Shown one piece after another: positions 54,076 through 61,831 of a DNA stretch of 64,000 nucleotides. This DNA comes from Alicycliphilus denitrificans K601 (GTDB lineage Bacteria; Pseudomonadota; Gammaproteobacteria; Burkholderiales; Burkholderiaceae_C). The position numbers and the translations under genes are program-made. Location: the NCBI RefSeq assembly GCF_000204645.1, contig NC_015422.1, positions 2,807,001-2,871,000 on the forward strand, read 5' to 3'. The first letter of the stretch is position 1; each line of letters begins with the position of its first letter. Under the pieces are notes generated by a model. The model was given only the letters and a program-made list of their open reading frames with translations. It had not been told where the DNA came from and searched no databases.

Positions 54076-56523
54076 TCACGCGACCGCTTGAGCGGAGGCG
54101 CGCGACGTGACGCGCTTGATGCCCGGTAGACGCGTGCGTTTGAGCATCAGCGCATTGATGGCCACGATCGCGGAACTGCCAGACATCGACAACGCGGCAA
54201 CCTCGGGCGACAGCGTGAAGGGGTACAACACCCCAGCCGCAAGCGGGAAGGCGACCACGTTGTAGCCCACGGCCCACCATAGGTTCTGGTGCATCTTGCG
54301 CAGCGTTGCGCGAGAGAGCTCGATGGCCCCGACGACGTCGTACGGGTCGCTTTTCATCAACACCACCTGGGCGCTTTCCATGGCGACATCCGTCCCGGCG
54401 CCGATCGCAAAACCGACGTCGGCCTGGGTCAGCGCTGGAGCGTCGTTGATGCCGTCGCCGACCATGCCCACCTTGTGGCCCTGCTGCTGCAACTCCTTGA
54501 TCTTGGATGCCTTCTGGCCGGGCAGCACGTCCGCAAGGACGATGTCGATGCCCAGTTCCTTGCCGATGCGCTCGGCGGTCGCCTGGTTGTCGCCGGTCAG
54601 CATCGCGACCTTCACGCCCCGCGCCTGCAACTTGGAGATCGTCTCGCGCGAGGTCGGCCGGACGGCGTCCGCGATTGCGATGAGGCCGATCAGCCGGCCG
54701 CCGCGCGCGACATAGACCACCGTGCGCCCGCCGCCTTGCAGCCGCGTTGCCTCGCTGGCGAGGACGGTCAGGTCTACCTGCTCCGACTGCATCAGCAGCC
54801 GGTTCCCGAGCAGCACCCTCTCGCCCCCGATGGTGGCCCGTGCACCTTGCCCATCGATGTTGGTGAAGTTCTCGGTGACCTCCGTCGGCATGTCCCCCGC
54901 ACGCTTGAGCACTGCGAGTGCAAGGGGGTGCTCGGAGAACTTCTCCACCGCGGCGGCCGTCGCCAGAAGCCGCGCCTCTTCGACACCGGGCGCGGCCACG
55001 ATCTCGACGACATCGGGCTGCCCGAGTGTCAAGGTGCCGGTTTTGTCGAACACCACCACTGTCAGCTTGGTAGCGTTCTCCAGCGCGGCCGCGTTCTTGA
55101 AGAGGATGCCGTTCATCGCACCCAGGCCGGTCCCGACCATGATGGCCATCGGCGTGGCCAGGCCCAGCGCATCAGGGCATGCGATCACGAATACCGTGAT
55201 GGTCAAGGTGAGTGCGAATAGCAGCGTCTGGCCCATCACCCAGTACCAGACGCTGAAGGTCAACAGGCCAATCACGATCGCCGCCAGCACCAGCCACTGC
55301 GACGCCTGGTCGGCCAGCAGCTGGCCGGGTGCCTTCGAGTTCTGGGCCTCCTGGACCAGCTTGACGATCTGGGCCAATGCCGTGTCCGCACCGACCTTCG
55401 TGGCCTTGTAGCGGAAGCTCCCGCTCTTGTTGATGCTGGCGCCCACGACGGTGCTGCCTACCACCTTCTTGACCGGCATCGACTCGCCGGTCAGCATCGA
55501 CTCGTCTACCTGCGAGGCTCCTTCGACGATCTCGCCATCCACCGGGATTTTGTCGCCGGGCTTGATCACCACCAGTTCACCGGCCACGACCTCGGCGGTT
55601 GGCACCTTGGTCTCGACACCGTTGCGCACGACGGTGGCCATCGGTGGCGCGAGATCCATCAGCGCGCGAATCGCGTCGGACGCACCCGCGCGGGCGCGCA
55701 TCTCTAACCAGTGGCCCAGCAGGATGAAAACCAGCAGCACTGACGCCGCTTCATAGAACACCTCACCCTCGTAGAAGAAGGTCGCTCCGACGCTGAACAG
55801 GTATCCCACGCCCACCGACAGCACGACCAGCGTGGCCATGTTGGCGACACCGTTGCGCAAAGCGCGCCACGCAGCGATGCAGAAAGGCCACCCGGGATAG
55901 AGGATTGCCGCGCTCGCAAAGATGAAAAGAAAGAGCTTGTTGTCCAGCCCGAACGGCGTCTGGAAGTCGCCGAACATCTTCCCCATCGGCGAATAGAGAA
56001 ACACCGGAATCGAAAAGATCAGGGACACGAAGAACCGATTGCGCATGTCCCGGGCCATGTCCTGCATCGACCCAGACCCGTGCCCCATGTCGTGCATCAT
56101 GTCGGCCATGGCGGGCTCGCCTGCGTGGCCCTGGTGCCCGACATGGGAGGCCGGCGAGGCGGCCGTCGTCGCAGTCGCTCCGGCTGCATGGGCGTGCCCC
56201 GAATGCACCGCGTGATCCTCCTGCTTCGCAGACACGGCGTGATCGGCGTGTCCGTCATGGCTCTGGCCCGCCGTACTGCCCGTGGCGGGATCACACACAT
56301 GCTTAGGCGTCTGCTCGCCACTGCAGTGATAGCCGCACTCCACGATCCGGCGGCGCAGATCCTCGACACTGAGCTGCCGTTCGTCGAGATGGACCGTTGC
56401 GCTTCCCGCAACGTAGTTGACATCCGCGTGATGGACGCCGGGAAGCTGCAGCAACTTGCGACGTACTCCCTCCGCGCTCAGGCTCGATATGAGCCCTCCG
56501 ACTTCAACGTTGATTGCCTTCAT
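54076..56523 (-). CDS. Heavy-metal P-type ATPase with a CPD motif
   Basis: An 815-residue P1B-type ATPase. An N-terminal HMA-like domain (residues 1–65) lacks the usual CxxC. A His/Asp-rich linker (75–150, [13 protein letters not shown]) may bind metal. The actuator TGES is at 345–348, the phosphorylation site DKTGTLT at 493–499 and the SEHPLA His-Pro motif follows. The transmembrane motif is CPD (449–451) instead of the CPC of Cu(I) pumps. Copper or a related metal is likely but unproven. Confidence 0.88.
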   Translation of the reverse strand: MKAINVEVGGLISSLSAEGVRRKLLQLPGVHHADVNYVAGSATVHLDERQLSVEDLRRRIVECGYHCSGEQTPKHVCDPATGSTAGQSHDGHADHAVSAKQEDHAVHSGHAHAAGATATTAASPASHVGHQGHAGEPAMADMMHDMGHGSGSMQDMARDMRNRFFVSLIFSIPVFLYSPMGKMFGDFQTPFGLDNKLFLFIFASAAILYPGWPFCIAAWRALRNGVANMATLVVLSVGVGYLFSVGATFFYEGEVFYEAASVLLVFILLGHWLEMRARAGASDAIRALMDLAPPMATVVRNGVETKVPTAEVVAGELVVIKPGDKIPVDGEIVEGASQVDESMLTGESMPVKKVVGSTVVGASINKSGSFRYKATKVGADTALAQIVKLVQEAQNSKAPGQLLADQASQWLVLAAIVIGLLTFSVWYWVMGQTLLFALTLTITVFVIACPDALGLATPMAIMVGTGLGAMNGILFKNAAALENATKLTVVVFDKTGTLTLGQPDVVEIVAAPGVEEARLLATAAAVEKFSEHPLALAVLKRAGDMPTEVTENFTNIDGQGARATIGGERVLLGNRLLMQSEQVDLTVLASEATRLQGGGRTVVYVARGGRLIGLIAIADAVRPTSRETISKLQARGVKVAMLTGDNQATAERIGKELGIDIVLADVLPGQKASKIKELQQQGHKVGMVGDGINDAPALTQADVGFAIGAGTDVAMESAQVVLMKSDPYDVVGAIELSRATLRKMHQNLWWAVGYNVVAFPLAAGVLYPFTLSPEVAALSMSGSSAIVAINALMLKRTRLPGIKRVTSRASAQAVA

Positions 56524-56556
56524 GGATGGTTCTTACTGTTGGTTCTGTTCGATGTG

Positions 56557-57420
56557 TCAACGTGCGAGTCGGCCGGAATCCAGGCAGTCCTGCGAGAACT
56601 CGAAGACGATCTCCCGGTCGGGCGCGATGAGCTTGTGCTTCTTGCCCGCGTAGTGGAGCCGCGAGAGGACGTCCCTGATCAGGTTGAGCCTGGCGACTCG
56701 CTTGTTGTCGGCGAGCACGACGGACCAGGGAGCGGCAGCGGTGTGCGTGCGTATGAACATCTCGTCGCGCGCACGCGTGTAGCCGTCCCAGTGCTTCAGC
56801 GCCACGGCGTCGACCGGACTTGATTTCCATTGCTTGAGCGGGTCTCGGCGGCGTTCACCGAGCCGGCGGGTCTGCTCTTTCTTCCCGATGTCGAGGTAAT
56901 ACTTCAGCAGCTTGATGCCGGAGTTGACCAGCATCTCCTCGAACTTCGGCACTGAGTTCATGAACTCCTCGTGCTGCTCAGCCGTGCAGAAACCCATCAC
57001 CGGCTCCACGCCGGCGCGGTTGTACCAGCTACGGTTGAACACAACGAGTTCTTCGCCGACCGGTAGGTGCGGCACGTAGCGCTGGAAGTACCAACTGGTG
57101 CGGTCCCGATCGGAGGGTTTGCCGAGCGCGACGACCCGGGTTTCCCGCGGACTCAGGTGTTCGACGAGCCGCTTGATGCTGCCATCCTTGCCCGCACTGT
57201 CCCGTCCCTCCAAGAGGATGAGGATCCGGTCGCTGCACTTGATGAAATGGCGCTGCAGCTTCACGAGTTCTATCTGCAGCATGTGCAACTGCGCCTCATA
57301 GTCCTCGCGGCCGATCGAGCGTTCCGTTGCCTCGTCGCGCGACGGGTTGTGCGCGACATCGGTCACGTCCGCATGAGCCTTTTTCGTCGCGCCTGTCGCG
57401 GCCTTCTTGTTCTTTGCCAT
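56557..57420 (-). CDS. ppk2: Polyphosphate kinase 2
   Basis: A 287-residue PPK2 enzyme that moves phosphate between polyphosphate and nucleotides, usually making ATP or GTP. The ATG at 57420 has GGAG six bases upstream, so the longer frame is not used. Walker A is EGRDSAGKDG (71–80), then SPRETRVVALGKPSDRDRTS, WYFQRYVPHLPVGEELVVFN with the Walker B Asn-Arg-Ser, and RDPLKQWKSSPVDAVALKHW. It suits a stress locus built around ATP supply. Confidence 0.93.
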   Translation of the reverse strand: MAKNKKAATGATKKAHADVTDVAHNPSRDEATERSIGREDYEAQLHMLQIELVKLQRHFIKCSDRILILLEGRDSAGKDGSIKRLVEHLSPRETRVVALGKPSDRDRTSWYFQRYVPHLPVGEELVVFNRSWYNRAGVEPVMGFCTAEQHEEFMNSVPKFEEMLVNSGIKLLKYYLDIGKKEQTRRLGERRRDPLKQWKSSPVDAVALKHWDGYTRARDEMFIRTHTAAAPWSVVLADNKRVARLNLIRDVLSRLHYAGKKHKLIAPDREIVFEFSQDCLDSGRLAR

Positions 57421-57431
57421 GGGGTTCTCCG

Positions 57432-57626
57432 TTACGCCTGCTCGTTCCAGGCAGCATTGATCCGCGAGTGCTCCGGCATGCCCTCGAAGCTCGGCGCCAC
57501 TAGAGCCGAAGTCCCAGGGGCGCTCGAACCCGCAGGATGATGGGCCTGATGGTCGTCTTGCGCGAATGAAAACAAACTGACGAGGGCGGCGCCGAAGACG
57601 ACCGCGATGGAGCGCACGAATGTCAT
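57432..57626 (-). CDS. Small exported His-rich protein
   Basis: A 64-residue protein with a strong ribosome site (AAAGGAG) and a signal peptide (SIAVVFGAALVSLFSFAQ). The mature part begins DDHQAHHPAGS, a possible metal-binding stretch. It lies 11 nt before ppk2 on the same strand and is probably the first gene of the long minus-strand run. Confidence 0.65.
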   Translation of the reverse strand: MTFVRSIAVVFGAALVSLFSFAQDDHQAHHPAGSSAPGTSALVAPSFEGMPEHSRINAAWNEQA

Positions 57627-57780
57627 TTCTTTCTCCTTTAGCCGCTGGCTTTTGTCGTCTGGTCGAGCCAAGTGGCGCTTCCAGAAGACAAATCCCATAT
57701 GAGAACTCCGTAGCCGGGTACAGAGTCAAGGCGTACGAGACGCGTGCGGGACATAGCCGGCACAGCGCTCACAGGAGGGG

Positions 57781-58215
57781 CTATAACGCGAGACGTGCAA
57801 ACAGCAGCCAAGCAGGCGGCTGTGGGTGAGCCCGCTGGGGGCTCCTCAATAGGATGGCTCGCAGAGCCAGCGCCGGGGCCGGTTCCCAGGCAGTATAGGA
57901 AGGGGGCGGAAGCCCAATAAGGTCGAACGCAAAGGTCGGCGTCTTCTGAATTGCCGACTGGTTGACCTCTCCGCAAAGTTTCAGGCAAGGTGCCTTCGAC
58001 GGGTCCTGGCTCCCCTCTTCATGCTTTTCGTGGGCGCCCTCATGACCCCCATGGGAGTGGCCATTGCCGTGTTCATACCCTGACGCATAGTGGTGCGGCT
58101 CCGGGGACTCCAACAGGCAGGCATTCGCCATCCCGGCCGCAAGCGCAAACAACCATACCCCCAGCACCATCCACGCGATGGCACGAATCCTACGAGGGTT
58201 GAGATGTGTGCGCAT
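57781..58215 (-). CDS. His-rich periplasmic or membrane protein, probable metal-response gene
   Basis: A 144-residue protein with an N-terminal signal or membrane segment (MVLGVWLFALAAGMANACLL). A His/Glu-rich stretch follows (HHYASGYEHGNGHSHGGHEG), then a Cys pair (CLKLCGEVNQ). It is divergent from a MerR gene with a dyad operator between, so metal induction is likely. Family not recognised. Confidence 0.65.
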   Translation of the reverse strand: MRTHLNPRRIRAIAWMVLGVWLFALAAGMANACLLESPEPHHYASGYEHGNGHSHGGHEGAHEKHEEGSQDPSKAPCLKLCGEVNQSAIQKTPTFAFDLIGLPPPSYTAWEPAPALALRAILLRSPQRAHPQPPAWLLFARLAL

Positions 58216-58238
58216 GTGCGGCCTATATAGCCAATAAC

Positions 58239-58262
58239 AGCAATCCTATGCTTAGGCAAGCT
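58239..58262. promoter_or_regulatory. Dyad operator between the His-rich gene and merR
   Basis: A 24-bp dyad with arms AGC and GCT and inner CCTA-TGCT-TAGG lies in the 70-bp divergent gap. A TTGCCT on the minus strand overlaps it and could be the -35 of the His-rich gene. This fits a MerR-type operator. Confidence 0.5.
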
Positions 58263-58284
58263 GCTAGATCTTGATCTTAATCAA

Positions 58285-58800
58285 ATGGAGACAGGGGTCA
58301 ACTACGCGGTACAGCGTTATCCTGCCATGGCTATGAAGAAAACGGTAGATCCCTCGATGAACGAAGGCCCGGGCGATTGGATGACGGTCGGCAGACTGGC
58401 CAAAGTCGCTGGCGTCGGTGTAGAGACGATTCGCTACTACCAGGGTCGCGGGCTTTTGCCGGTCCCGAAAGCCGCAGGCAGTTTCCGGCGTTACCCCGCT
58501 TCAATGGTTCAGCGGATCGGCTTTATCAAGCGGGCGCAGAGCCTGGGCTTCTCGTTGGATGAGGTGGGATCGCTGCTAGACCTGGAGGACGGACGGAATC
58601 GCCGGGCCATCCAGACGGTGACGCAGCGACGCCTTGAGCAAATCGATGAGAAGGTCGGGGATCTGGAGCGCATGCGAGGTGCACTGCGTGACATGCTCGC
58701 GCGGTGCGAGGAGACGGGGCAGGCGTTTCCCTGCCCCATCATCGCTGCACTTGTTGGCACGCCTGCGGACCCACAACCACCTATCAATCGCTTGCGATAG
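58285..58800 (+). CDS. MerR-family regulator lacking the first mercury cysteine
   Basis: Up to 171 residues; ATGs at 58327, 58333, 58357 and 58381 are alternative starts without clear ribosome sites. The winged helix is MTVGRLAKVAGVGVETIRYY followed by QGRGLLPVPKAAGSFRRYP. The long helix ends with C-x8-C (CEETGQAFPC) followed by PII, as in mercury MerR. The third mercury Cys expected earlier in the helix (LEDGRNRRAI) is absent, so another metal is likely. Confidence 0.85.
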   Translation: METGVNYAVQRYPAMAMKKTVDPSMNEGPGDWMTVGRLAKVAGVGVETIRYYQGRGLLPVPKAAGSFRRYPASMVQRIGFIKRAQSLGFSLDEVGSLLDLEDGRNRRAIQTVTQRRLEQIDEKVGDLERMRGALRDMLARCEETGQAFPCPIIAALVGTPADPQPPINRLR

Positions 58801-59092
58801 CTCGCTGGAGCCACATCGCTGGAGGGTGCGCGTAAGCCAGGGGCTGCCCAATGGCACCCGGACTGCTGCCGTGATAGGCGCGTATCCTTGAGGTAGATTC
58901 TCCGTCCTCCGTGTTTACCCCCCGCGCAGGTCCACCAACTTGCGCTCCAGTTCGCGCCGCTCCCTGATAAAAATGTCATCGGGCTGTCTAGATTCTGTTG
59001 GGGTGCGCTCCCTACGATGAACACATCTCCTCAACGCCCAAGCAAGGCATGAGAGATGCAAGCTTTATTCACCATCGCTAGGAGCTTCAACC
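58801..59092. other. Spacer with a possible minus-strand gene tail
   Basis: No full gene. On the minus strand about 30 codons ending near 58918 read ESRQPDDIFIRERRELERK, plausible coding DNA without a start. The + strand should contain the promoter of the gene at 59093. Confidence 0.35.
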
Positions 59093-59443
59093 ATGATCCA
59101 AAAACGCCTCTCCCTTTCTTCCATGATTGCCGCCGCGGCCGCAGTGGTTACCCTGGGCCTTCCAGGGATTGCTTCGGCAGCGTACGAGCATCCCGCCAAC
59201 AACGAAAAGGGCGTCATCGTTCACCCGGAACACTTCAAGAGCGAGAAGACGCGAGAGCAAGTCATCGCCGAAACTAAGGCTGCTATGCAGCAAGGACGAC
59301 TTTCTTACGGCCAAAGCAACTTCCCGATCCGCACTCCTGATGCGGCAGGTCCAGGCAAGACGCGTGAGCAAGTAATCAACGAATTGCGGAGCGAGTCCCC
59401 TGAAGAACGCGACGCGCGTCTGCGTCTCTACTACCGGGGTTGA
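59093..59443 (+). CDS. DUF4148-like exported protein
   Basis: A 116-residue protein with a signal peptide (MIAAAAAVVTLGLPGIASAA). The mature part has two related motifs, KTREQVIAETKAAMQQGRLS and KTREQVINELRSESPEERDA, as in DUF4148-type proteins of Burkholderiales. Function unknown. It begins after AGGAG at about 59081. Confidence 0.75.
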   Translation: MIQKRLSLSSMIAAAAAVVTLGLPGIASAAYEHPANNEKGVIVHPEHFKSEKTREQVIAETKAAMQQGRLSYGQSNFPIRTPDAAGPGKTREQVINELRSESPEERDARLRLYYRG

Positions 59444-59668
59444 TTGCCAGTTGGGGTTGCAGCGGGTTTCCGGGGAGGCCGAGGAATCTAAACAGGCGGC
59501 GTGGCAACTGCGGAAAAAACCTTCGACGTTGGCACAGAAACCCCGGGATCTGTCAAAAACAGAAAAAAGCGTGCCCTTGCGCTTCGCGTACCGCTGTTGG
59601 CGCAGTCAGCCGGCAGCCCTGTGCCTCGCTGATTCATACGTTCGGTTTTCCTATCCAAGGAGTTCATC

Positions 59669-59908
59669 ATGAAATACTTGCTCATCGCTCTCGTTGGCGC
59701 CACGACCCTTGGCTTCAGTCTCTCGGCCAGTGCCGCTCCAGACCAAGAAAAGGTCTGCCCTCCCAAGAAACTCGTATTGCAGCTCGACCATGGCCCGCGC
59801 GCACAGACGACGCCATACCTGAACCAATTGCGCAAGGCGCGTTATGAGGCCGAAGTCAAGGCCTGCAAAGATGGCGCAAAAGCCGCCAAAGAAACCTGTG
59901 CCCCGTAA
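59669..59908 (+). CDS. Small exported protein
   Basis: A 79-residue protein with a signal peptide (LLIALVGATTLGFSLSASAA) and an AAGGAG ribosome site. The mature part has three Cys (VCPPKKL, ACKDGAK, ETCAP) and charged helices (LRKARYEAEVKACKDGAKAA). It follows the DUF4148-like gene after a 225-bp spacer in which I see no gene. No family recognised. Confidence 0.65.
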   Translation: MKYLLIALVGATTLGFSLSASAAPDQEKVCPPKKLVLQLDHGPRAQTTPYLNQLRKARYEAEVKACKDGAKAAKETCAP

Positions 59909-60083
59909 CTTTTGAGATGGGATTGGTCGCTGCGTGCATCTGGTGGGAGTTGGTCCTCGCCCATGCGACGTGACCATCTGCATTTTGCCAGGCCAGAAGC
60001 CACGCATCATCGTCTGACCATTCTTGCAGCAACCCAAATGATTCACTTCGTTGGGCGGCCCACCCTCCTACCGGCTCCTATGA

Positions 60084-61733
60084 TCAGGCGCCGTTGGGCT
60101 CCAAGTCTATGGAGAATAGCAGCTCCTGCATCCGTCGGCGCTCCTCAGGAGTAGGCCATGCTGCATCTCCTGGCGCAGCCTCCAATTTGAACCGCCCCTC
60201 TCGGTCGAAGCGAACAAACCCATAGGTCTCGTTGACCACAGCACCCGGCACCCCATCGGCCCGAAGCCGTACATACCAGTCCGCTAGGCGCAGAGTTTGG
60301 TCCGCAAATATCGGTGCCAAGGCCTGGCCCCTGGCAAGCGCCACATACAGCACATGCGGCAACGCGTGCACCTCGCCCGCCTCGTCGAGCAGGAACACAT
60401 AGGACGCGTGTTCACCATCCGAGTCGCACATTCCGCGGCCGGAGCCATCCACGGTGGTGTAGACGGGGGCAAAGCCACTGCCCGGCTGGCGGAAGTTCGT
60501 GGTTTGTCCCTGATACACGCGTGCAGCAACCCACTGAACGTCGCCGGCATAGGCGTAGGCGCGCAAATCGAATTTCATGGACTGCAGTCCCTCCGTATTC
60601 GCAATGACGCGTTCGCCCGGAGGCACGAGGGCCTGTGCTACATAGGCTCCCGTCATGATCTCCTGCCAGACCCGGCGCGTGAGTTTGTCACCTCGGTACG
60701 CGGCGCGGCTACCGAAGCCCGCCGCGGGTTTGAAGAACAGGCTACGACGAGCCGCCCACAGCCGGTCACCATGTGCCTCATCGACCACTTCGGTGCGCGG
60801 CACGTTCGCCAGCAGCACCTTCCTGTCGTCGTCAGCAACGCCCAGCTCCCGCAGCGCACCATCGTCACTGAACAAGGCCAGTCGCCGCTTGTCGGCGTAT
60901 AGCGCGTGCGCCGTCGGATGGGGCGTGAGAACCGCTGCCTGTTCCAGCCAAGCCTGTCGCAGCACGGCGTTGGCAGGCAGATCCAGATAAAAATCTGTGA
61001 CACGGTTGTAAACCACGTCGATGGCGAGTTCGCCGTGCCAGAGCCTGCCGTGACGGCACGCCAGCTCGGAGGGATCGACAATGATGGCCTGCAGTCCATG
61101 GCGCTCAAACAGCTGCCGGAACAGCAGGAACTCTGGATACAGGTATTGCTGCTGCGGCGCTTCGTCCACGATAGCGATCGAGACCAACGGCCGTGAGTGA
61201 CCGGCCAGCCGCCACTCACGGCGGAACATGTCCACCAGCCGCTGCTCGAACGTTGTGACGCCTGCTCGGCCGGGCACCATTGCATGCACAGCCTGACAGC
61301 AGCTGCGCTGAGCACGGGCCAGCACCGCATTCAGCATCGCACCACCAGCGTTCGTGTTGATTTCGATCAAACCGAGACGGTCTTGGTCCAGATGGAAGTC
61401 ATAGCCGAAGAACACGCCCTGGGAGCCACCGGTGCCGTCCCGCGCAATGGCGGGGGCATCCGCCAAGACCTGCTCCCGGTAGGCCGGGAGTGCCACCACT
61501 GCCTCGATGGCTTGCACGACGCGGGCCATTCGTTCGAGAGGAGGCCGCGCCACGAAGACCGGCTGCGCAGCAAACAGGTAGGGGCATCGGTCGCGCACTA
61601 GCTGCGACAAGCTCGGAGAGCCCAACTCGGCATCGAGCGCAGCCGCCAGCGCCGCAGGATCCAGGCTCAGACAGAAGCAGTCGCGGTTGAGCCGCTCAAA
61701 GGAGGTCAACTCGCAGTTTGATGTGTTGTGCAT
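60084..61733 (-). CDS. ATP-grasp-like protein of unknown function
   Basis: A 549-residue protein from the ATG at 61733. Features recall ATP-grasp enzymes: RLGLIEINTNAGGAMLNAVL, FFKPAAGFGSRAAYRGDKLT with the candidate ATP-binding Lys, QALVPPGERVIANTEGLQSM and KFDLRAYAYAGDVQWVAARV. The order differs from usual ATP-grasp ligases and recalls glutathionylspermidine-synthase-like or circularly permuted members. An N-terminal part (DRCPYLFAAQPVFVARPPLE) is not recognised. No obvious partner gene is present. Confidence 0.55.
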   Translation of the reverse strand: MHNTSNCELTSFERLNRDCFCLSLDPAALAAALDAELGSPSLSQLVRDRCPYLFAAQPVFVARPPLERMARVVQAIEAVVALPAYREQVLADAPAIARDGTGGSQGVFFGYDFHLDQDRLGLIEINTNAGGAMLNAVLARAQRSCCQAVHAMVPGRAGVTTFEQRLVDMFRREWRLAGHSRPLVSIAIVDEAPQQQYLYPEFLLFRQLFERHGLQAIIVDPSELACRHGRLWHGELAIDVVYNRVTDFYLDLPANAVLRQAWLEQAAVLTPHPTAHALYADKRRLALFSDDGALRELGVADDDRKVLLANVPRTEVVDEAHGDRLWAARRSLFFKPAAGFGSRAAYRGDKLTRRVWQEIMTGAYVAQALVPPGERVIANTEGLQSMKFDLRAYAYAGDVQWVAARVYQGQTTNFRQPGSGFAPVYTTVDGSGRGMCDSDGEHASYVFLLDEAGEVHALPHVLYVALARGQALAPIFADQTLRLADWYVRLRADGVPGAVVNETYGFVRFDREGRFKLEAAPGDAAWPTPEERRRMQELLFSIDLEPNGA

Positions 61734-61831
61734 TGAGAGAGGGGTCAGAGCAGTTGGTGAAACAAGTAAAGCGCCTCCTTTTAGACCCTGTCCCACGCTC
61801 CGCGTCGACGCCAAGGGCCAGCGTCCATGGC

